In this document: positions 23,761 through 36,600 of the stretch, piece by piece
How positions within the stretch are numbered: the first letter of the stretch is position 1
How the letters are laid out: each line of letters begins with the position of its first letter
Origin: Reticulitermes lucifugus
Taxonomy: Eukaryota; Arthropoda; Insecta; Blattodea; Rhinotermitidae
Reading direction: 5' to 3'
DNA: 58,479 nucleotides
Assembly: GCA_026260175.1 (NCBI GenBank)
Contig: JAKCWW010000203.1
Coordinates: 5,935 to 64,413, forward strand
The notes under the pieces: model-generated
Database searches by the model: none
Seen by the model: the letters and a program-made list of their open reading frames with translations, nothing else
Told to the model about the DNA's origin: nothing
Program-made: the position numbers and the translations under genes

Positions 23761-25573
23761 ACTTCTGAACTACTGAAGAGGGATTCTGGTGCATTGATTT
23801 AGTTACATTGGAACTTAACTCGCAGAAGGGCATTGAATCCTTGAGTGTAAGGAAGCAACATCCGATTTTTATGTGGGACATCCAGTTGTGATGAAGATAC
23901 ACAGATGGACAATAACCGTTAATCAAACTCCTCTTGTATATTAGATGGCTTAATGCAACATGTTTCGTCTTAAGAAAAGCTCATTATGAGGCAGATGGAA
24001 CACAAAAAATTCATTACGTAAGTTGCATAATTTTATTTGCAAATATCTTTTGGTTATAGTGTAGGCCTCTGTGCACTGGTGTTGCTTAGCAAGGGGCTGT
24101 GCAGCTCTTGTGTGCACTGACTTGCACAATTGTACGTAGAACAGAAGTCGGAATAAGTGGTGACGACATCTTGAACCTTCCTTCAAACAAGAGCACACAT
24201 TTTAAGGAATGTGAATACAAAACACCCCCCAAGACTGAATATCTACAAGAAAAAGTGCACCAACGCCCTGAAGTACTATCGTACTATTTTAATCTTAACC
24301 ACTTTGTGATATTTTTAGCTTTCTTATTTTATCACATTTATTGGTTATAACATAATTTTTACACTACTGATTTCAGCTTGTCATACAATTTTATGACATT
24401 TTGTGAAGGTGGGATCTCAAACGTATACATGAATAAAGCAAAGTAGTATTATGCATCTTACATAATTTATTTTGTGTCTCCTTTGCCTGATGATGGCTTC
24501 TTGTTAAGTCGAAACCTTTTGCATTAAACAATCCAGTATACAAAATAAGTTGTGTCTGACGGTTATCATCTATCTGAACACCATCAGAATTTTCTAGGTA
24601 TATTCAGGCTTGGAATAACATTGGCAAAGATGCTGTAACCGAAGGAAATTTTAAAATTCATAGTTATTATTTATGAAACTGCGCCCTTTACATCTTCCCT
24701 TTACTTGTCTCATCTGTTCAATGCAAACCTGTAACTTAACAGCTAATTACTGTCACCCGGGCACTGAGTGCCCAACAGTAAACCCTGTGCTTGGTACAAA
24801 CCAATGTCAACCATTACATTATGATCGTTTGTTTTGTTTTCGAGGGTAAATCATCTGTATTGTTTCCCTTAGACCAGTCGCCTTCAAATTCGCCCCTCCC
24901 CCACTCAATTCAGCAGGAACATCATGGTGAAATTACAGATTACGTTTTGTTTAGTACTGCGGACTTGTAATGGTTTGTGTATTCTACTTGGTGTGTCTCT
25001 GTTGTAAAACTCCCCTCATGTTACTTCCCTTGCTGAAATTGCACAATGTATCTCTTACACTATTTAAGTTTCGGAGCAAGAAGCGTATATATCCATATTG
25101 TGCTTGACCTTCTGGATTATGACATCGTGTAGTCTTGTGGGTGGGTAAAATAGGTACGAACTTTTCGGAGACTCATGCTCCGTGCGAATGTTTCTTAACC
25201 ACTTATCAGCATACACGAACTCACAACACAGGAAAAGTATACATTTTTATGTCCGTGAAATTTTTCCGTTTTCTATGCACACATCAATTCCTGAGGCTGT
25301 TACCCGCTGTGTAATCGTTGGAAAACCTCTTTCATAAACCGTATGTTACGGGTTCAATTCTTAGCACGGATGCCTCTCATCTTGACTGACGTCTATTTTA
25401 TCTAATGATAACCACACACCTGATGACGGGAATAGAACTACCTCCGGCGTGTTGCCTTACGTATATTTTTTAAACAGTCGGCCACTAATGCGATGTAAGA
25501 TATTAAGTAATAATTAGTTAAGTATTTATGAGTAAACAGAACTATTTCAAGGTCATCGTCGTCATCATTATGA
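23761..25573. other. No gene recognised apart from one hairpin repeat
   Basis: No supported exon. A hammerhead-core-like hairpin at 24485..24516 is listed separately. Near 25330..25440 a B-box-like gggttcaattctt followed by cacacacctgatgac may be a decayed SINE. Confidence 0.35.
24485..24516 (+). repeat. Hammerhead-core-like hairpin
   Basis: CCTGATGA, an extra T, a stem GGCTT-cttgtt-AAGTC (one G:U pair), then GAAAC. Unlike three other loci, no inverted partner lies nearby. Confidence 0.5.
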
Positions 25574-26060
25574 CGTAGTCTCTCTTACAACTGGTGCACA
25601 GCCTCTTCTAAAGTTACATCTCCAGAGAGTGCGATCTAGTGCTTCCTCTTTCAACTTCCAGTATCTTCTCTTTTCCTTAAGGTAATCCAGTAGCTGCTTA
25701 CGTCTTCTTTATCGTCCTCTAGTCCATTCTAGCTTTTCTTTAATAACGTGTTTTGAAAGGCAGTTTCTACTCAAGATGTGACCAATATAGGTATCCTTTC
25801 TTCGTTTTATTGCATGTAAAATATTCATTTCCTCCTTTACTCTATACCATACTTCTTCATTTCTCACGCGTCCGTCCATCTGATCTCCATCCTTCTCCAG
25901 CACCACATATAAAAAATTTCAAGATATTTTTGATCTACTTGCCAAAGTGTCCAATTTTCAGCACCACACAAAGCTATGCTCCAAATGTAGCAATTTACTC
26001 TTTTCTTCCTTACATTTAAGTCCAATTTCTTTTTGAAAGCTGCTTTTCCCATGGTAACCC
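25574..26060 (-). mobile_element. Non-LTR retrotransposon family A, 3' end, broken
   Basis: On the minus strand it reads FKKKLDLNVRKK, then CYIWSIALCGAENWTLWQVD, then MWCWRRMEIRWTD and VKEEMNILHAIKRRKDTYIG. The basic tail (WTRGR, then KQLLDYLKEKRRYWKLKEEA) follows with frame breaks. It is collinear with 16655..17205. The 3' edge runs into a CATCGTCGTCATCATTATG patch, in other words an ATG/ACG-type trinucleotide tail in the element's orientation. Confidence 0.78.
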
Positions 26061-27099
26061 TGAATGCAATTTCACGTTTACATCTTGTTTCTTGTTATCA
26101 GATTACCCAATAGTTGAAATATTCCACATTCGCCAGTGTTTCAAGGTAACAACTCACAATTCGAATTTAGAAAAATGTAAAAAATGCAGAAGATCACCTT
26201 CTCGTACTTGTAATCACAAAATAGGCAAATGGTGTGTAACAGTGACAATTTTTAACATAAATTAACTGTATGTATAAGACTTATTGAGAAGCTAATATTC
26301 ACTCAGTTACTCAAGATCTGTCGCTATTTTTATTCACCCAAATTAAATAGGAGCCCGCCGATTGTACCGGTTTTGAGCCATATTGTTCTAGTAAGCTCTC
26401 TGGAATGCTGACCTTTATAATGCACTTTATTACCACCTTTCCGTCTTCGTCTGGCTGTCCTAACTGATCTCCTTCCCTCAATATTGCCGACTCAGATTCT
26501 GTACGTAGCTCTACTGTTTAACATAAGCCGGTAAATTTGTTTGTGGAGTCAAGCAAACAGCGTAAATCCTGTAGTTGCTGTTGGACGGTTTTTGCTTTGA
26601 ACCGTCGTATCGAGTTTCGATTGTCTTCAATAGCGCTCAGATTTAGAGTTGCATTTGGATGTGTCACTGCAAACAACTTGTTTGATAAGGCATATAACAT
26701 TGAGCGTGACTGGTTACTGTCGTCTGCATTTATTCAGATGGGCAACGCCTGCTTGGGCTCAGCACGCTTGTTTTCATTCTATATGTTAAACAGGATATTT
26801 ATTAATTAGTAGGCTTTATAGGCCTCTCTGTAAAAACTAGTTACATTAGGACTATTGTTTCTATGTTTGTGTTAGGTTTCGTACTGCTATATTGTCAAGG
26901 GATGTACAGTGTTTTCGGCAACGTGTTGACCAAAATTCATAAACGTGTTTTAGAGGGCGTTTGGAGCAAAAATACATGAATGTAATTTTTAAAATATTGA
27001 AAATTTAATGACGAAGATGGTTCATTATTGGAAAAATAGAGAAACAGTAAAACTGAATTAATCTCTATCTGTGGCAGGCATTTTATGCCCTTTGTTTTC
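26061..27099. other. No gene recognised
   Basis: Overlapping 60- and 90-aa frames on opposite strands at 26518..26809 have no domain I recognise. Confidence 0.35.
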
Positions 27100-27346
27100 A
27101 TGACTCGACAGCCCTAGTGGGTCTAGGCCTCCTCATTGTTGAGGTACCGCGATCACATTCCGGCACGTCACTCTCAGTAGTACTCCTCTGGAAGAGTGAT
27201 CGGCCCGTCGCAGAGACCTCTACCTGACAACAGCCAACACTCACAATAGACAGACATCCATGCCCCTGGCGGGATTCGAACCCGCAATCCCAACAAGAGA
27301 GCGGCCGCAGACCCACACCTTAGACCGCGCGGCCACTGGGATCGGC
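27100..27346 (-). mobile_element. SINE family 2, minus copy
   Basis: It is near full length, with B box (minus) gggttcgaatcccgcc intact, A-box region gcgcggtctaaggtgtgggt, and the body gtcaggtagaggtctctgcg. This copy has the best preserved tRNA-like head of the family in the window. Confidence 0.9.
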
Positions 27347-29667
27347 CACGTTATGTCCTAGTAGCCATAAATTAAAATCTGTGGCAAAATTTAATCTCAC
27401 AGTTTTTCCTTCCACTTCAGCCGGAGTAGAAGGGGCTGCACTGGGAAGACGATTACTAAACGCTGGTTGCTATAGGCCTGCGGGTAACGTCGGTGGAGCT
27501 GTGTTTATGGGAAAAGAACGGATTGGTGGTGGCGGTACATTTATAGCTTGAATTGTGTAGGTGTTAGATTGAATCTCAGCCTAAATAGTTACCGGATATT
27601 CTGATGGCAGTATCCGTGAGTTTGTTGTATCTCTTGAGGAAAACACCGAGAAAACATTAATGTCAGTAACAACCACCTGTTTAAAATTTTTATATAAGCT
27701 TATTCGCAAATCATCAACCTGAAAGAATCTTCTCTTAATTTTTCTCTGATTATCCCGTCGAGTAGAGGAAAAGTACCTTGGTAAAGGTTTTGACTGCCAG
27801 GCTTTACCTTTTAACTTAGCATTTGCGATTGTATTTTTGTCTCATCATATCTAAACTATACAGTTAAAATAATACTAACACAACCTAGAATCTGTGATTT
27901 ATCTCAAGGCTTCCTATAGTTCTACGTGTCCACTTTCTGGAGAGTAGGAAAGAGTAGGATTTATAAGCTTTTTGCTTTCGAAGGTGGTGAATTTACGATA
28001 TGTAGCGTTTTGGGCTGTAACACCAAGTATTTTAAAGGTGGATAGAAATTAAAAAAAAAGACGTCTGCTTGCATCTGCCAGGTCGAAAGCTTAGTCAGCA
28101 TACTCGGCCGAAAATTTGGCATCCAGCTCCAAGGTTACACTGTGCACAACAAAGAAACTCATAACAAAAACGGCGTGTCTTTTTTTAGCTAACGAAAGTA
28201 AGATATTAAAAAAATAATAGGCGAATTAGCGGGTATTAATTTGACACCGTCACAAACTTTATACTCTTATGCCATACCCATTCAAAGTCCCTGATATTAG
28301 ACTCGTTTTCTATTGATTTCAATGTTAGACGATACTTTGTCTGTGTGATCTCATAGAGGGACCACAGCGGGCGGCAGTCTGTTGTTGGTGTGTACTGGAG
28401 TGGCTAATTTGATTAGAGTCGCACAGAGACGCAGTGTTACTTCGGCTTGTTGCGCTCATAACGTCTTTGCTGTAATGTTGTCACTGTCCCCTCTGTAACA
28501 ATGGCAAACAACACCTGCACACCATTACTAAAGGTGACGCATTACCGACGTAACACAATTATTGTTTGTGTATTATGGCGAGAAATACAGAGCACAACAA
28601 TTCATTAGAATACAGAACAAGGCTATTGTCCGATCAAGGACACTGTCTTTCTTATTATCCCATCCGCAAATTTGGGTTCATATGGGTGGCCACATTGGAA
28701 GCAAAATCCAGTAATTTCAGTAGCCCTTTCTTATCTCTCAATACTGTATAGACTGAGGAGGGGAAGGTCGCACTCGGCTAGAGGGAGACTTTGACAAGGT
28801 TCATGCATCGTATTATAAACAGTGACGAAGTGAGGCCGACAAACACGGTATGTTGCCGGCTCTACTGCTCTTTTGTCGGTATCTCTTAATGTATTAAAAG
28901 ATGACCTTTTCAAATGTGCAGGTTGTGTGTTATTAATTTGCTGAATTATCGTAAATCATAAATTAGAGAAAATGTAAAAAGGAGTAATTGCGCTATGTGG
29001 TCATGTCATACATTACTATACTGAGAAAAAACACGAGAAAATGCAGTGGGAACTCGAGAATAAAACTTGGCATTTCATGAAACATATAGTAGGAGGAATA
29101 ATGCCATTTTGCACATGGATGGTGGTCGATTTAAATCTTGAGGACCGGCTTCCATGGTCTACAGTCTCTTGTATATCTTTCGCCTCCTTCAAGCCAATTT
29201 CAGGAGAAGGAATTACAGTGCACAAATATTGACTACGTGAAAATTCGTGTGCCTTCTGCAATGAGAAAAATGTTTGCTACCCACTCTCAATAACCTTGCT
29301 CGTCTATAACTTTAGCATGATGTGAAAAAAGAAAACTCACATCGTTTTACAAATTCAACGCTTTATAAAATTCAGAATGTATTTAAGATCAATTATTTCA
29401 AGAGAAGAAGTATTAGTTCGACGTGTCACGGATTTACAGCAACGCTCAACATATATGTGTACGAATATAAGTCGAGAATTTCACATCCGCAACACTCAGA
29501 CCAAATTCATTGTAACTGAGAATTATTTTTGGATACAAGTCCACTGCTATTCTAAAAATTAAGTCTGAATTTGCATGATATTTTTATATTATATATTCCG
29601 TTGTGGTAGTAAATAGATTATATTAAAATATAACTGTCAATCAGAACTAAACATTATTATTATTATT
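27347..29667. other. No gene recognised
   Basis: A poly-A stretch at 28049..28058 and scattered short frames. The paired frames at 29016..29261 (81 aa minus, 63 aa plus) are open on both strands, but I recognise neither. Confidence 0.35.
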
Positions 29668-29930
29668 ATTACTATTATTATTATTTAATATTTATTTCAA
29701 CACGTTTCGACCGGAAATGGCCATCATCAGGTAGTACAAAACTCAAAAATAATTTGAAGAATAATTGCAACAGTAAGTTCTAGAAGTAGGAGTGAGATTT
29801 CATTCCCATTTCTAAAACCTAGTACTGCAATATTCCATCAAATTATTCTTGTGTTTTATACTACCTGATAATGGCCAATTTCCGCCGAAACATTTTGAAA
29901 TACAATTTAAATAATAATAAAAAAATTTAG
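29668..29930. repeat. Foldback repeat with two inverted hammerhead-like cores
   Basis: The left arm (about 29668..29757) and right arm (about 29838..29930) are inverted copies. Each contains, reading inward to outward, taCCTGATGAT or taCCTGATAAT, then GGCC..GGTC or GGCC..CGCC, then GAAACgt or GAAACat, then an ATT/AAT-rich flank. An (ATT)n run forms the outer edge of the left arm. Confidence 0.7.
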
Positions 29931-31986
29931 TTGTGATTGTTTTATTCTAAAATTATATCCTGTTTTCTTCATTTTTCTTTCATTTTTGCTAGATAGAGTG
30001 TCGTGATCACTCTTCAAAGACTTACATTTATTTACTAGTAAACAATATACAAAGTTTTAGTGTCTACCTCGAAGGGAAGACAGCCTGTGTCCACTATAAC
30101 GACAAAATTATTAATGCCGTTTAGGAAAAAAATATGTACTTGTCAGAATGGCATGAAACACATACGTAAGGACTCTGCATGGCAGAACGCTGAGTTTCTT
30201 AATGTTACAGGTGGTACATACAATTATCACTCATATTTAAACGGCTAACGCGCAAAATAATTCCGTTTAGCCTCTTCCAGTACTCATATCTTGCTACATT
30301 TCCTTACGTGGATACATGACTGTATTTAATATAGCACATATGCGGCTGGCATGAACTTGGAAAGACGGGGAGAGTTCTGTGTTTCCTCTAATAATAATAA
30401 TAATAATAATAATAATGGTACATAAGCTTAACGGAAAGAAAAATATTTCACCCCAACACAATTTGTGTCCTGGCCGTTATACCTCTAGACCGAACTCTAC
30501 TCTTTTACGATATATAAAGCTTCTGCCTCTGTGTGTGTGTGTGTGTGTGGCCTGTTGGAGCCCATCCTCCCCGTGTTCCGGCTACGTAATTACACGATGC
30601 TCCGTCTCGAAGCCACACGGCCCTGTGGTTATGCAATATTCAGTACTAGGAGAATGAGTACTATACAGCACTTTGTTTCAAGCAGTGGTCATGCAGACCC
30701 CTGTACTCACTGGTTCAGCCATTGAACCAGTACTCAGAGGTTGGGTGTTTAACCACTTTACCTCTCTCTGTTTCTCTATATGCTTACGTTTCAAACGCCG
30801 TTTGATACGGCTAATAACATACGCCAAAGAGATAAAAAAGCGCCAAGTAATTTATGATTTCTCTTTAATTTCAATTCATTCCTTCCGCTTTCAGTTTTTA
30901 GAGAACATTTCACATCTAATGTGGGATAAATCGGCCTTTCTGCATGAAAGTAGTATCATAATGCGTCATATATTGGAATGCAATGTATTTTCATTTCCTG
31001 TCGTTATTTCCCTTCTTTCGCTTCAATTATCTTGTAAGCGTCTCTGTGGCTATGTGTCCCTTCATTTAGTACTTGTAAAATTACGTTTCTGAAATCCTCA
31101 CCTAACTCCGTCAGTCTTTCTGAATGACTGTTTTCACAATTTTCTCTTCCTGTTTGTTGAATTTATTCATCTCCAACTTTTCCTAATTTGTCCCTTTGGT
31201 TATTGAATTTCAGAAGTAGCTTCTGGAACTGTGAACCTGTTAATTCAGTGGGTTTCAGGAACCCTGTCACTGGTTGTGAGGCAGTCGGGAAGCAAAGGTA
31301 AACACTTACCTGCGTCTAGTGTAGAGGTTAGGAATTTGTGGCACTGCAGGTTCTCTCGCCCATATATATTGAAGGTTTGGTAATGAATTAATTACAGGGA
31401 CATATTTAAATTTGCCTTTAGATCTGAATTTTTTTGACAACTGTTAGGAAGCTTTCGATAAGGAACTTCTCTCCTCAAGTTTCAATTTTTTTATTATTAT
31501 TATTATTCTCTTCTATCATCGTCTGCATGCTTGGTTTGCTCTCGTCGCGGCTACGAATTTTCTGGTTGTGTGAATATTATTTGTGTTCCAAACTGTGAAC
31601 GTTAGTGACATCACGTGTCTTGCGTTACACGACAATTTTATACTGTACATATGTTACTTTTAAACTTCTTTTGCAAAGTTGTGCTCCTTTTCCATTGATG
31701 TCAGTCACGCTCTTTAATTTTTGTCTCTGCAGTTCGGGTATAGGCGGAGGTAGAAGGCATTTTGCGAAGCACGAGAAATAATTGTCAACTTATCCCAGTT
31801 GATGTATTAAAAACACAACATGCATAACAAGGAGACTAATTGGCTCTCATCCTTAAACGGTTGTGGAGAGATTGTATTGCTTCTATAATATCCTATATAA
31901 CAAGTATTAAATACAAAGGAAAACCCCCGATATACTACCGATTTTTGTAAAACACAGCTAGGCCTATATGAGCAAGAAGTTTTTAC

Positions 31987-31988
<2 letters not shown>

Positions 31989-32024
<36 letters not shown>
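31989..32024. repeat. (TA)18 microsatellite
   Basis: An uninterrupted TA run. Confidence 0.9.
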
Positions 32025-32028
<4 letters not shown>

Positions 32029-32332
32029 ACGCTAACTGAAATATATGAAATCGCAATAAAAGGCATTTTTAAGGAAGAGGTCTGTATCATATTAAGGAGA
32101 TTTATACCTGCTTTAAACACCGCCTTTTACATATTTGTATATTTTCTCACTTGATAATGACCGTTTAGTGTTGATATGTAGCGATTATAAAAAATTTGCT
32201 TATAATAAAGAAATCTTGTGCTGACAGTATCGTCTTGAGTATTTTAAGCCGATTTATCTCTTTATTTATGAAAATTACCTAGGATAGCTTCTACTTGAAA
32301 CTCGTTCTACTGGTGCTTGACATTTTTAAGAC

Positions 32333-32370
32333 TGAAGAAGAAGAAGAAGAAGAAGAAGAGGAGGAAGAAG
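32333..32370. repeat. (GAA)n purine tract
   Basis: About 12 units of GAA/GAG. The tract is all purine on the plus strand. Confidence 0.9.
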
Positions 32371-34194
32371 CGAGAGACACTAAATTTATTGTGAGGGGAA
32401 CAGAAAATTTATGATTATGAAAATTTTCTAATAGTGCCCGCTCCTCCTTCTGGTAAAGGTAGTTAGTACAATACAGTGTGGTATAGTATACTTTCTGTGT
32501 TGTGCATTGTAAAGATGAAGGAGCTGTGCAGGGAAATAATCTGTGTTTATTGTAATATCCTTACTGAATCCTAAATACACTGTGTGGACAAACTGTAAGA
32601 TTTCTTAACGTTAGAGCACGTGGTATATATAGTTACCACTCTCCTTTAAATAACTAAATTTCATGTCTGATGGGAAATGTTACTTGGCCTTGATTATCTC
32701 TTAATCGATCTGTAAACCCTTTGTGACAAGGAACTTATTACACACCATCTGAAGTCTTAGTCAGTGAGTTACTTAAATCTTGCACTGCTGCTAACTTGCT
32801 GTCTTTGATCGTAACTTGTAGCGGATACCCATGTCGTTTAAGTTGCCTAACTCCAAGGAGTTGGCGCACTTCCTCTTAGCTACAGCACATAGGGTTTGAC
32901 TGTTCTTGGTCAGGCAGTCAACCATAACAAGAAGGAGAAGCACAAGAAGGTGAAGGGGGGATCGGAAAGGAGTTTGAAGACAAGCCAACTGGAAATCTAA
33001 CACAGCATCCCTAACAGTTGCAAAATGTAGATGAGGGGTGATGTTTAGCTGGAGGGAATGTGGAGAGACAGTTTCCTTGCAAGGTGCTGATGTCGCCATG
33101 GGCGCGTAAATGTCGGGCATGTAAATGAAGATGAAGACGAGAGAAATAAAGTTTTACTTACACGTGCTTCTCCAGTGAAGTTCTTTTATAGAGGGAAGTT
33201 TTGTGCTTCCTGTGTGAAAACTGTGAGTTTTGAGATGCGTATTTGCCTAAAACGCATGTTACTAATTAAAAGAGGCAGAATTATTGAGGAATAGTAAGTA
33301 TTACCCGCTCTAACACGAATGTTCATTGAATACTCAGAAGAGTCCGATACTTATGCAAGTCCGGCATTATTTGTCTTCCAGGTTTTATACTAAACACTCT
33401 GCGTTTATGAAGAAAAGGAGCCTAAATTTTGGGTCAATTGGAGAAAGCTTGTTTTAGTTACCGGAAATTATGAACTGGAGTAACTCGATACCTTCTTATT
33501 GTATATATTCTATTAACTGGCACTGCAGGAACCTTATGTTAGGCACATAGAGATGTATTTGAGTGGTTGTTCAGTGACAGAGAGTAGCGCCCTTCATCGG
33601 ACACAGATATTTGGCTACTTCTCCATCCTCTTTCTCCAGGATAAAAGCGGCTGCAATTACTGAAACATTGTTTGTTTAATATTAGGCGATGAACTAAGTC
33701 CGGAAAATCAGTAAACCTAACCTCATTGCATTTAAATGACACACTTTGCAAATATTTCTTAAAGATATACTATTTTCTTTTCAAAATACGCTACTTATCT
33801 GTAAAAAGTGACAGTTGTTTCTAATAAATAATAGGCCTCACTGACAGACCTAATGTATCAGGGGTTGTGGGTTGGATAAACATTATATTTAATTGGCTAT
33901 CGTGAAAATTTATTTTGCCTGCCCTCTTCCCATGGTTTCAGTAATAATAAGTGGAAAAATGGGATCCTTGTTTTGTTAACAAATGAATCTACAGCACCAG
34001 CTGTACTTTTATTGTTGTTCGGCTATCAAGGGCTGTGCACTGTCGTGTTCACATGTTTGTTATTTATTCACAGATAGTTTCGGCCTTTTCTTGAATAACA
34101 TGTGATTTTTTAATATTCACTTATTATGGACACAGAAACCAACAAAAGAAGCAAAACCATCAATATCTTGGCGATGTGTTTAAGAGTCAGTAGC

Positions 34195-34486
34195 GGCCGT
34201 GCCATAGCCCAGGCGGTTAGTAGCCGGCCTCTCATCTCGGAGGCCCGGGTTCGATCCTGGGTCGGTCCATATGGGATTTGTGGTGGACAATGTGGCACTG
34301 GGACGGGATTTTCTCCGAGTACTTCGGTTTTCCTCTGTCAATTTCATTCCACCGGTGCTCCATTTAAATAGAAAAGCAGAAAAAACCTCATCATCTTCAT
34401 CATCTTCCTCATAATGCTGCACAGTAAGCCTTCAAAGCTGCGGTGCGTCCGTAGCATCTGCTGCGGTGCCCTTTAATAAAACAAAG
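34195..34486 (+). mobile_element. SINE family 1 (tRNA-derived), complete plus copy
   Basis: The head ggccgtgccatagcccaggc with gttagtagccgg gives the A-box region, followed by the B box gggttcgatcctgggtcgg. The body includes gggatttgtggtggacaatg and tcaatttcattccaccggtg. The 3' end carries cgtccgtagcatctgctgcgg followed by an A-rich tail. Confidence 0.9.
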
Positions 34487-35153
34487 AGGCAGTAAAGCGT
34501 CTCTTCTTTCATATTCAGCTAAGATTCACGTTTGTAACGGTAAACCGTTTCTTACAGAGTTACATCTTGTTTCGTGCTGACGATAAGTTGAAGAGATGCA
34601 AATACTTGTTCTTCTGCTGTTTGGATTGGCAGGCAAGACGAGTGTCTCGCGTGCTGCCTACTTGTTACTGCCGGCGCTGTAAGAGAAATGACTGTGGGAA
34701 TAGGCTTGGGGTGAAAGCTAGGAATATGAGAGGGTAAAAATATGAAAACTCGTACTTGCTACTGAATGTTACAAGCAACTGTCCTAGTGGCATAATACTC
34801 AATAACTCTTTACTGATTTAATTCAAGAAAAGCAGCAGTTCTTGAAAAGCAAATGGCCTATTATCTAATCAAGGAATTTATCGAAATTTCATTACGGAAT
34901 TTACGTGATTCCACCTAATGCCGAGGCCGTGTAGAAACCTTTTTAATACGCTGGATTTTTACGTTGACGGGTTGTCGATCACGCCCTCAAACCTAATGCT
35001 GAAGGAATACACTTTTCCTGCTAGCCGGGATTACTTACTGCAGCTGTTCGCAGCTATCTGGGATACTTCTCCATTCGCAAGCAGTAACAAAACCATGTCT
35101 TTGTAAAGAGGCATTAAACTATGTGTGATTTCAAACTTTCGCAGCAGCTAAAT
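34487..35153. other. No gene recognised; possible LINE tail
   Basis: At about 34815..34915 the minus strand resembles the untranslated tail of LINE family B (a-aatttc..taaattccttgattag..cttttcaagaactgc), but it is strongly diverged. Confidence 0.3.
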
Positions 35154-35375
35154 GAGATTTTCGCTCTTCTGGGATTTGACGCAGCACAGATTGGTAGTTT
35201 ATTACCGACGTTTCAGGACAACCTATCCGTGCTATCTTCAAGGGTCAAATATAGTCAAAAAAGAATTCTTCATGGTCTACGTGACCCTTGAAGATGGAAC
35301 CAATAGGTTGTCCCGAAACGTCGGTAACAGAAGACAAATCTATGCTGTGTAACATCCCAGAAGAGCGAAGATCTC
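35154..35375. repeat. Foldback repeat, ~94-bp arms
   Basis: The left arm 35154..35247 and right arm 35282..35375 are inverted copies around a ~34-bp loop. From outside inward both read gagat(t/c)ttcgctcttctggga, then taccgacgtttc(a/g)ggacaacctat, then atcttcaagggtcA. The CTTGAAGAT and GAAAC words resemble the hammerhead-like cores of the other foldbacks, but the sequence between them does not form the same clean stem. Confidence 0.75.
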
Positions 35376-36189
35376 AGGAATTACATTACGTAACTTACAT
35401 TTTTTAATTTTATTGAGAAAGTCTTTTTACCTTTCTTGCCAGGAAACAGGCTACACTGACAAAATTTGGTGATATTCTTTAAGCTCTGTTGGTAAACCGA
35501 TAGGCCGTAACTTAAATTATTATAAGACAGAAAACTTCCGCCTTTCTTGGCAGGTATATAACTCAGTAAAGAGTATTAAGTTTAAAGGCTTTCGTGGGAA
35601 ACAGAGAAGCCAGGTCAGCAAGAAGGCTATAAATATTAGGACGGTTATTTAACTGTCCATATAAGGGCAAGGGAGTGAGCCTATTCCACCTGTTTTGTAA
35701 TACGAGACTCGTTACAGCATGGGGTGGCAAGTATCACGACGAGGCATAATTGAGCCTTATATCCTACGTCGATAAGAAATTTCCGCTAGCCCATATCATG
35801 ATTATTACTTAGCATCACATATTGCCGAAGTAAAATCGGTAAAAAATGATTAAGAATTGAAATTTGGATAGAATATATAGCAATGTGAACCGAAATTTGT
35901 AATTTCACGCGCTGTCAGTGTTTCAGAACCTATAGCTTCAATGATAAGATGGCTGGTAAACGATGAGTTGGGAAAGGATGTGGTAGGAAGCGGTTATGAC
36001 CTAATGGAGATTTTTTCGTTATTTGCCTGGAGAGGCTGAAGAAAACCGTAGAGATCCTGACTAAGGATAACTGGTGTGCTAAGATCCAAAAAGCGATCCT
36101 CCGGGATACATTATTGTGGAACCTAAAGGTTGCTTATTTCTGATTGACAAACAAATTTTTACTTTAAAGATTATTTACTATTATCACTA

Positions 36190-36226
<37 letters not shown>

Positions 36227-36316
36227 ATAATAATAATAATAAATTTTAATTTATAAGTGTAAACAAATAGCTTGTTTACTCCATGACAGTACCCTCATGC
36301 TCCATTTGAATAATAA
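35376..36316. other. No gene recognised; (ACT)n microsatellite
   Basis: An (ACT)n run grading into (AAT)n lies at 36190..36243. The rest shows no supported exon. Confidence 0.4.
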
Positions 36317-36600
36317 GCAGAACTGCGTAGTTTAATGCTATAAACCGTCCGTGCAGCTGTCTAATACACACACGTCTTCAGGTTCAATTTGTTGCGCAGT
36401 ACTTATTATTAACTGCTTCTGCATGTTTCGGCCACAGGGTATGGCCATCTTCAGGAAGCTACAAACACCTATGAAGAAGAAGTTTGTAGCTGCCTGAAGA
36501 TGGCCATAACCTGTGGCCGAAACAGGTAGGAGCAGTGAATAATAAGTATTGTGCAACGAATACGAAGTGAAGATGTGTGTAGAACTACGTAACATTTAAC
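36317..36600. repeat. Foldback repeat with two inverted hammerhead-like cores, short loop
   Basis: The arms, about 36364..36466 and 36481..36583, are separated by about 14 bp. Each contains CCTGAAGA, an extra T, the stem GGCC-ataccctgt/ataacctgt-GGCC, then GAAAC. Outside that lie (a/g)ggagcagt-aataataagta(t/c)tg-gcaac and an acacacgtcttc/acacatcttc block. The two cores differ at a few positions only, mostly in the loop. Confidence 0.8.

Larger units (their letters stand above)
29931..34194. other. No gene recognised; several microsatellites
   Basis: Repeats present: (TAA)n 30389..30416, (GT)n about 30531..30549, (TTA)n 31491..31508, (TA)n 31989..32024, (GAA)n 32333..32370. A 9-bp-arm inverted repeat sits at 30709..30731. 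Longer frames at 30673..31092 (139 aa, plus) and 32791..33120 (109 aa, minus) have no recognisable domain, splice context or gene neighbours. I leave them uncalled. Confidence 0.4.

Noticed and set aside
32791..33120. 109-aa minus-strand frame, possibly a conserved peptide
   Set aside because: It has a plausible start and a hydrophobic segment, but I recognise no family, splice sites or neighbours. Kept only as a note under the unassigned stretch.
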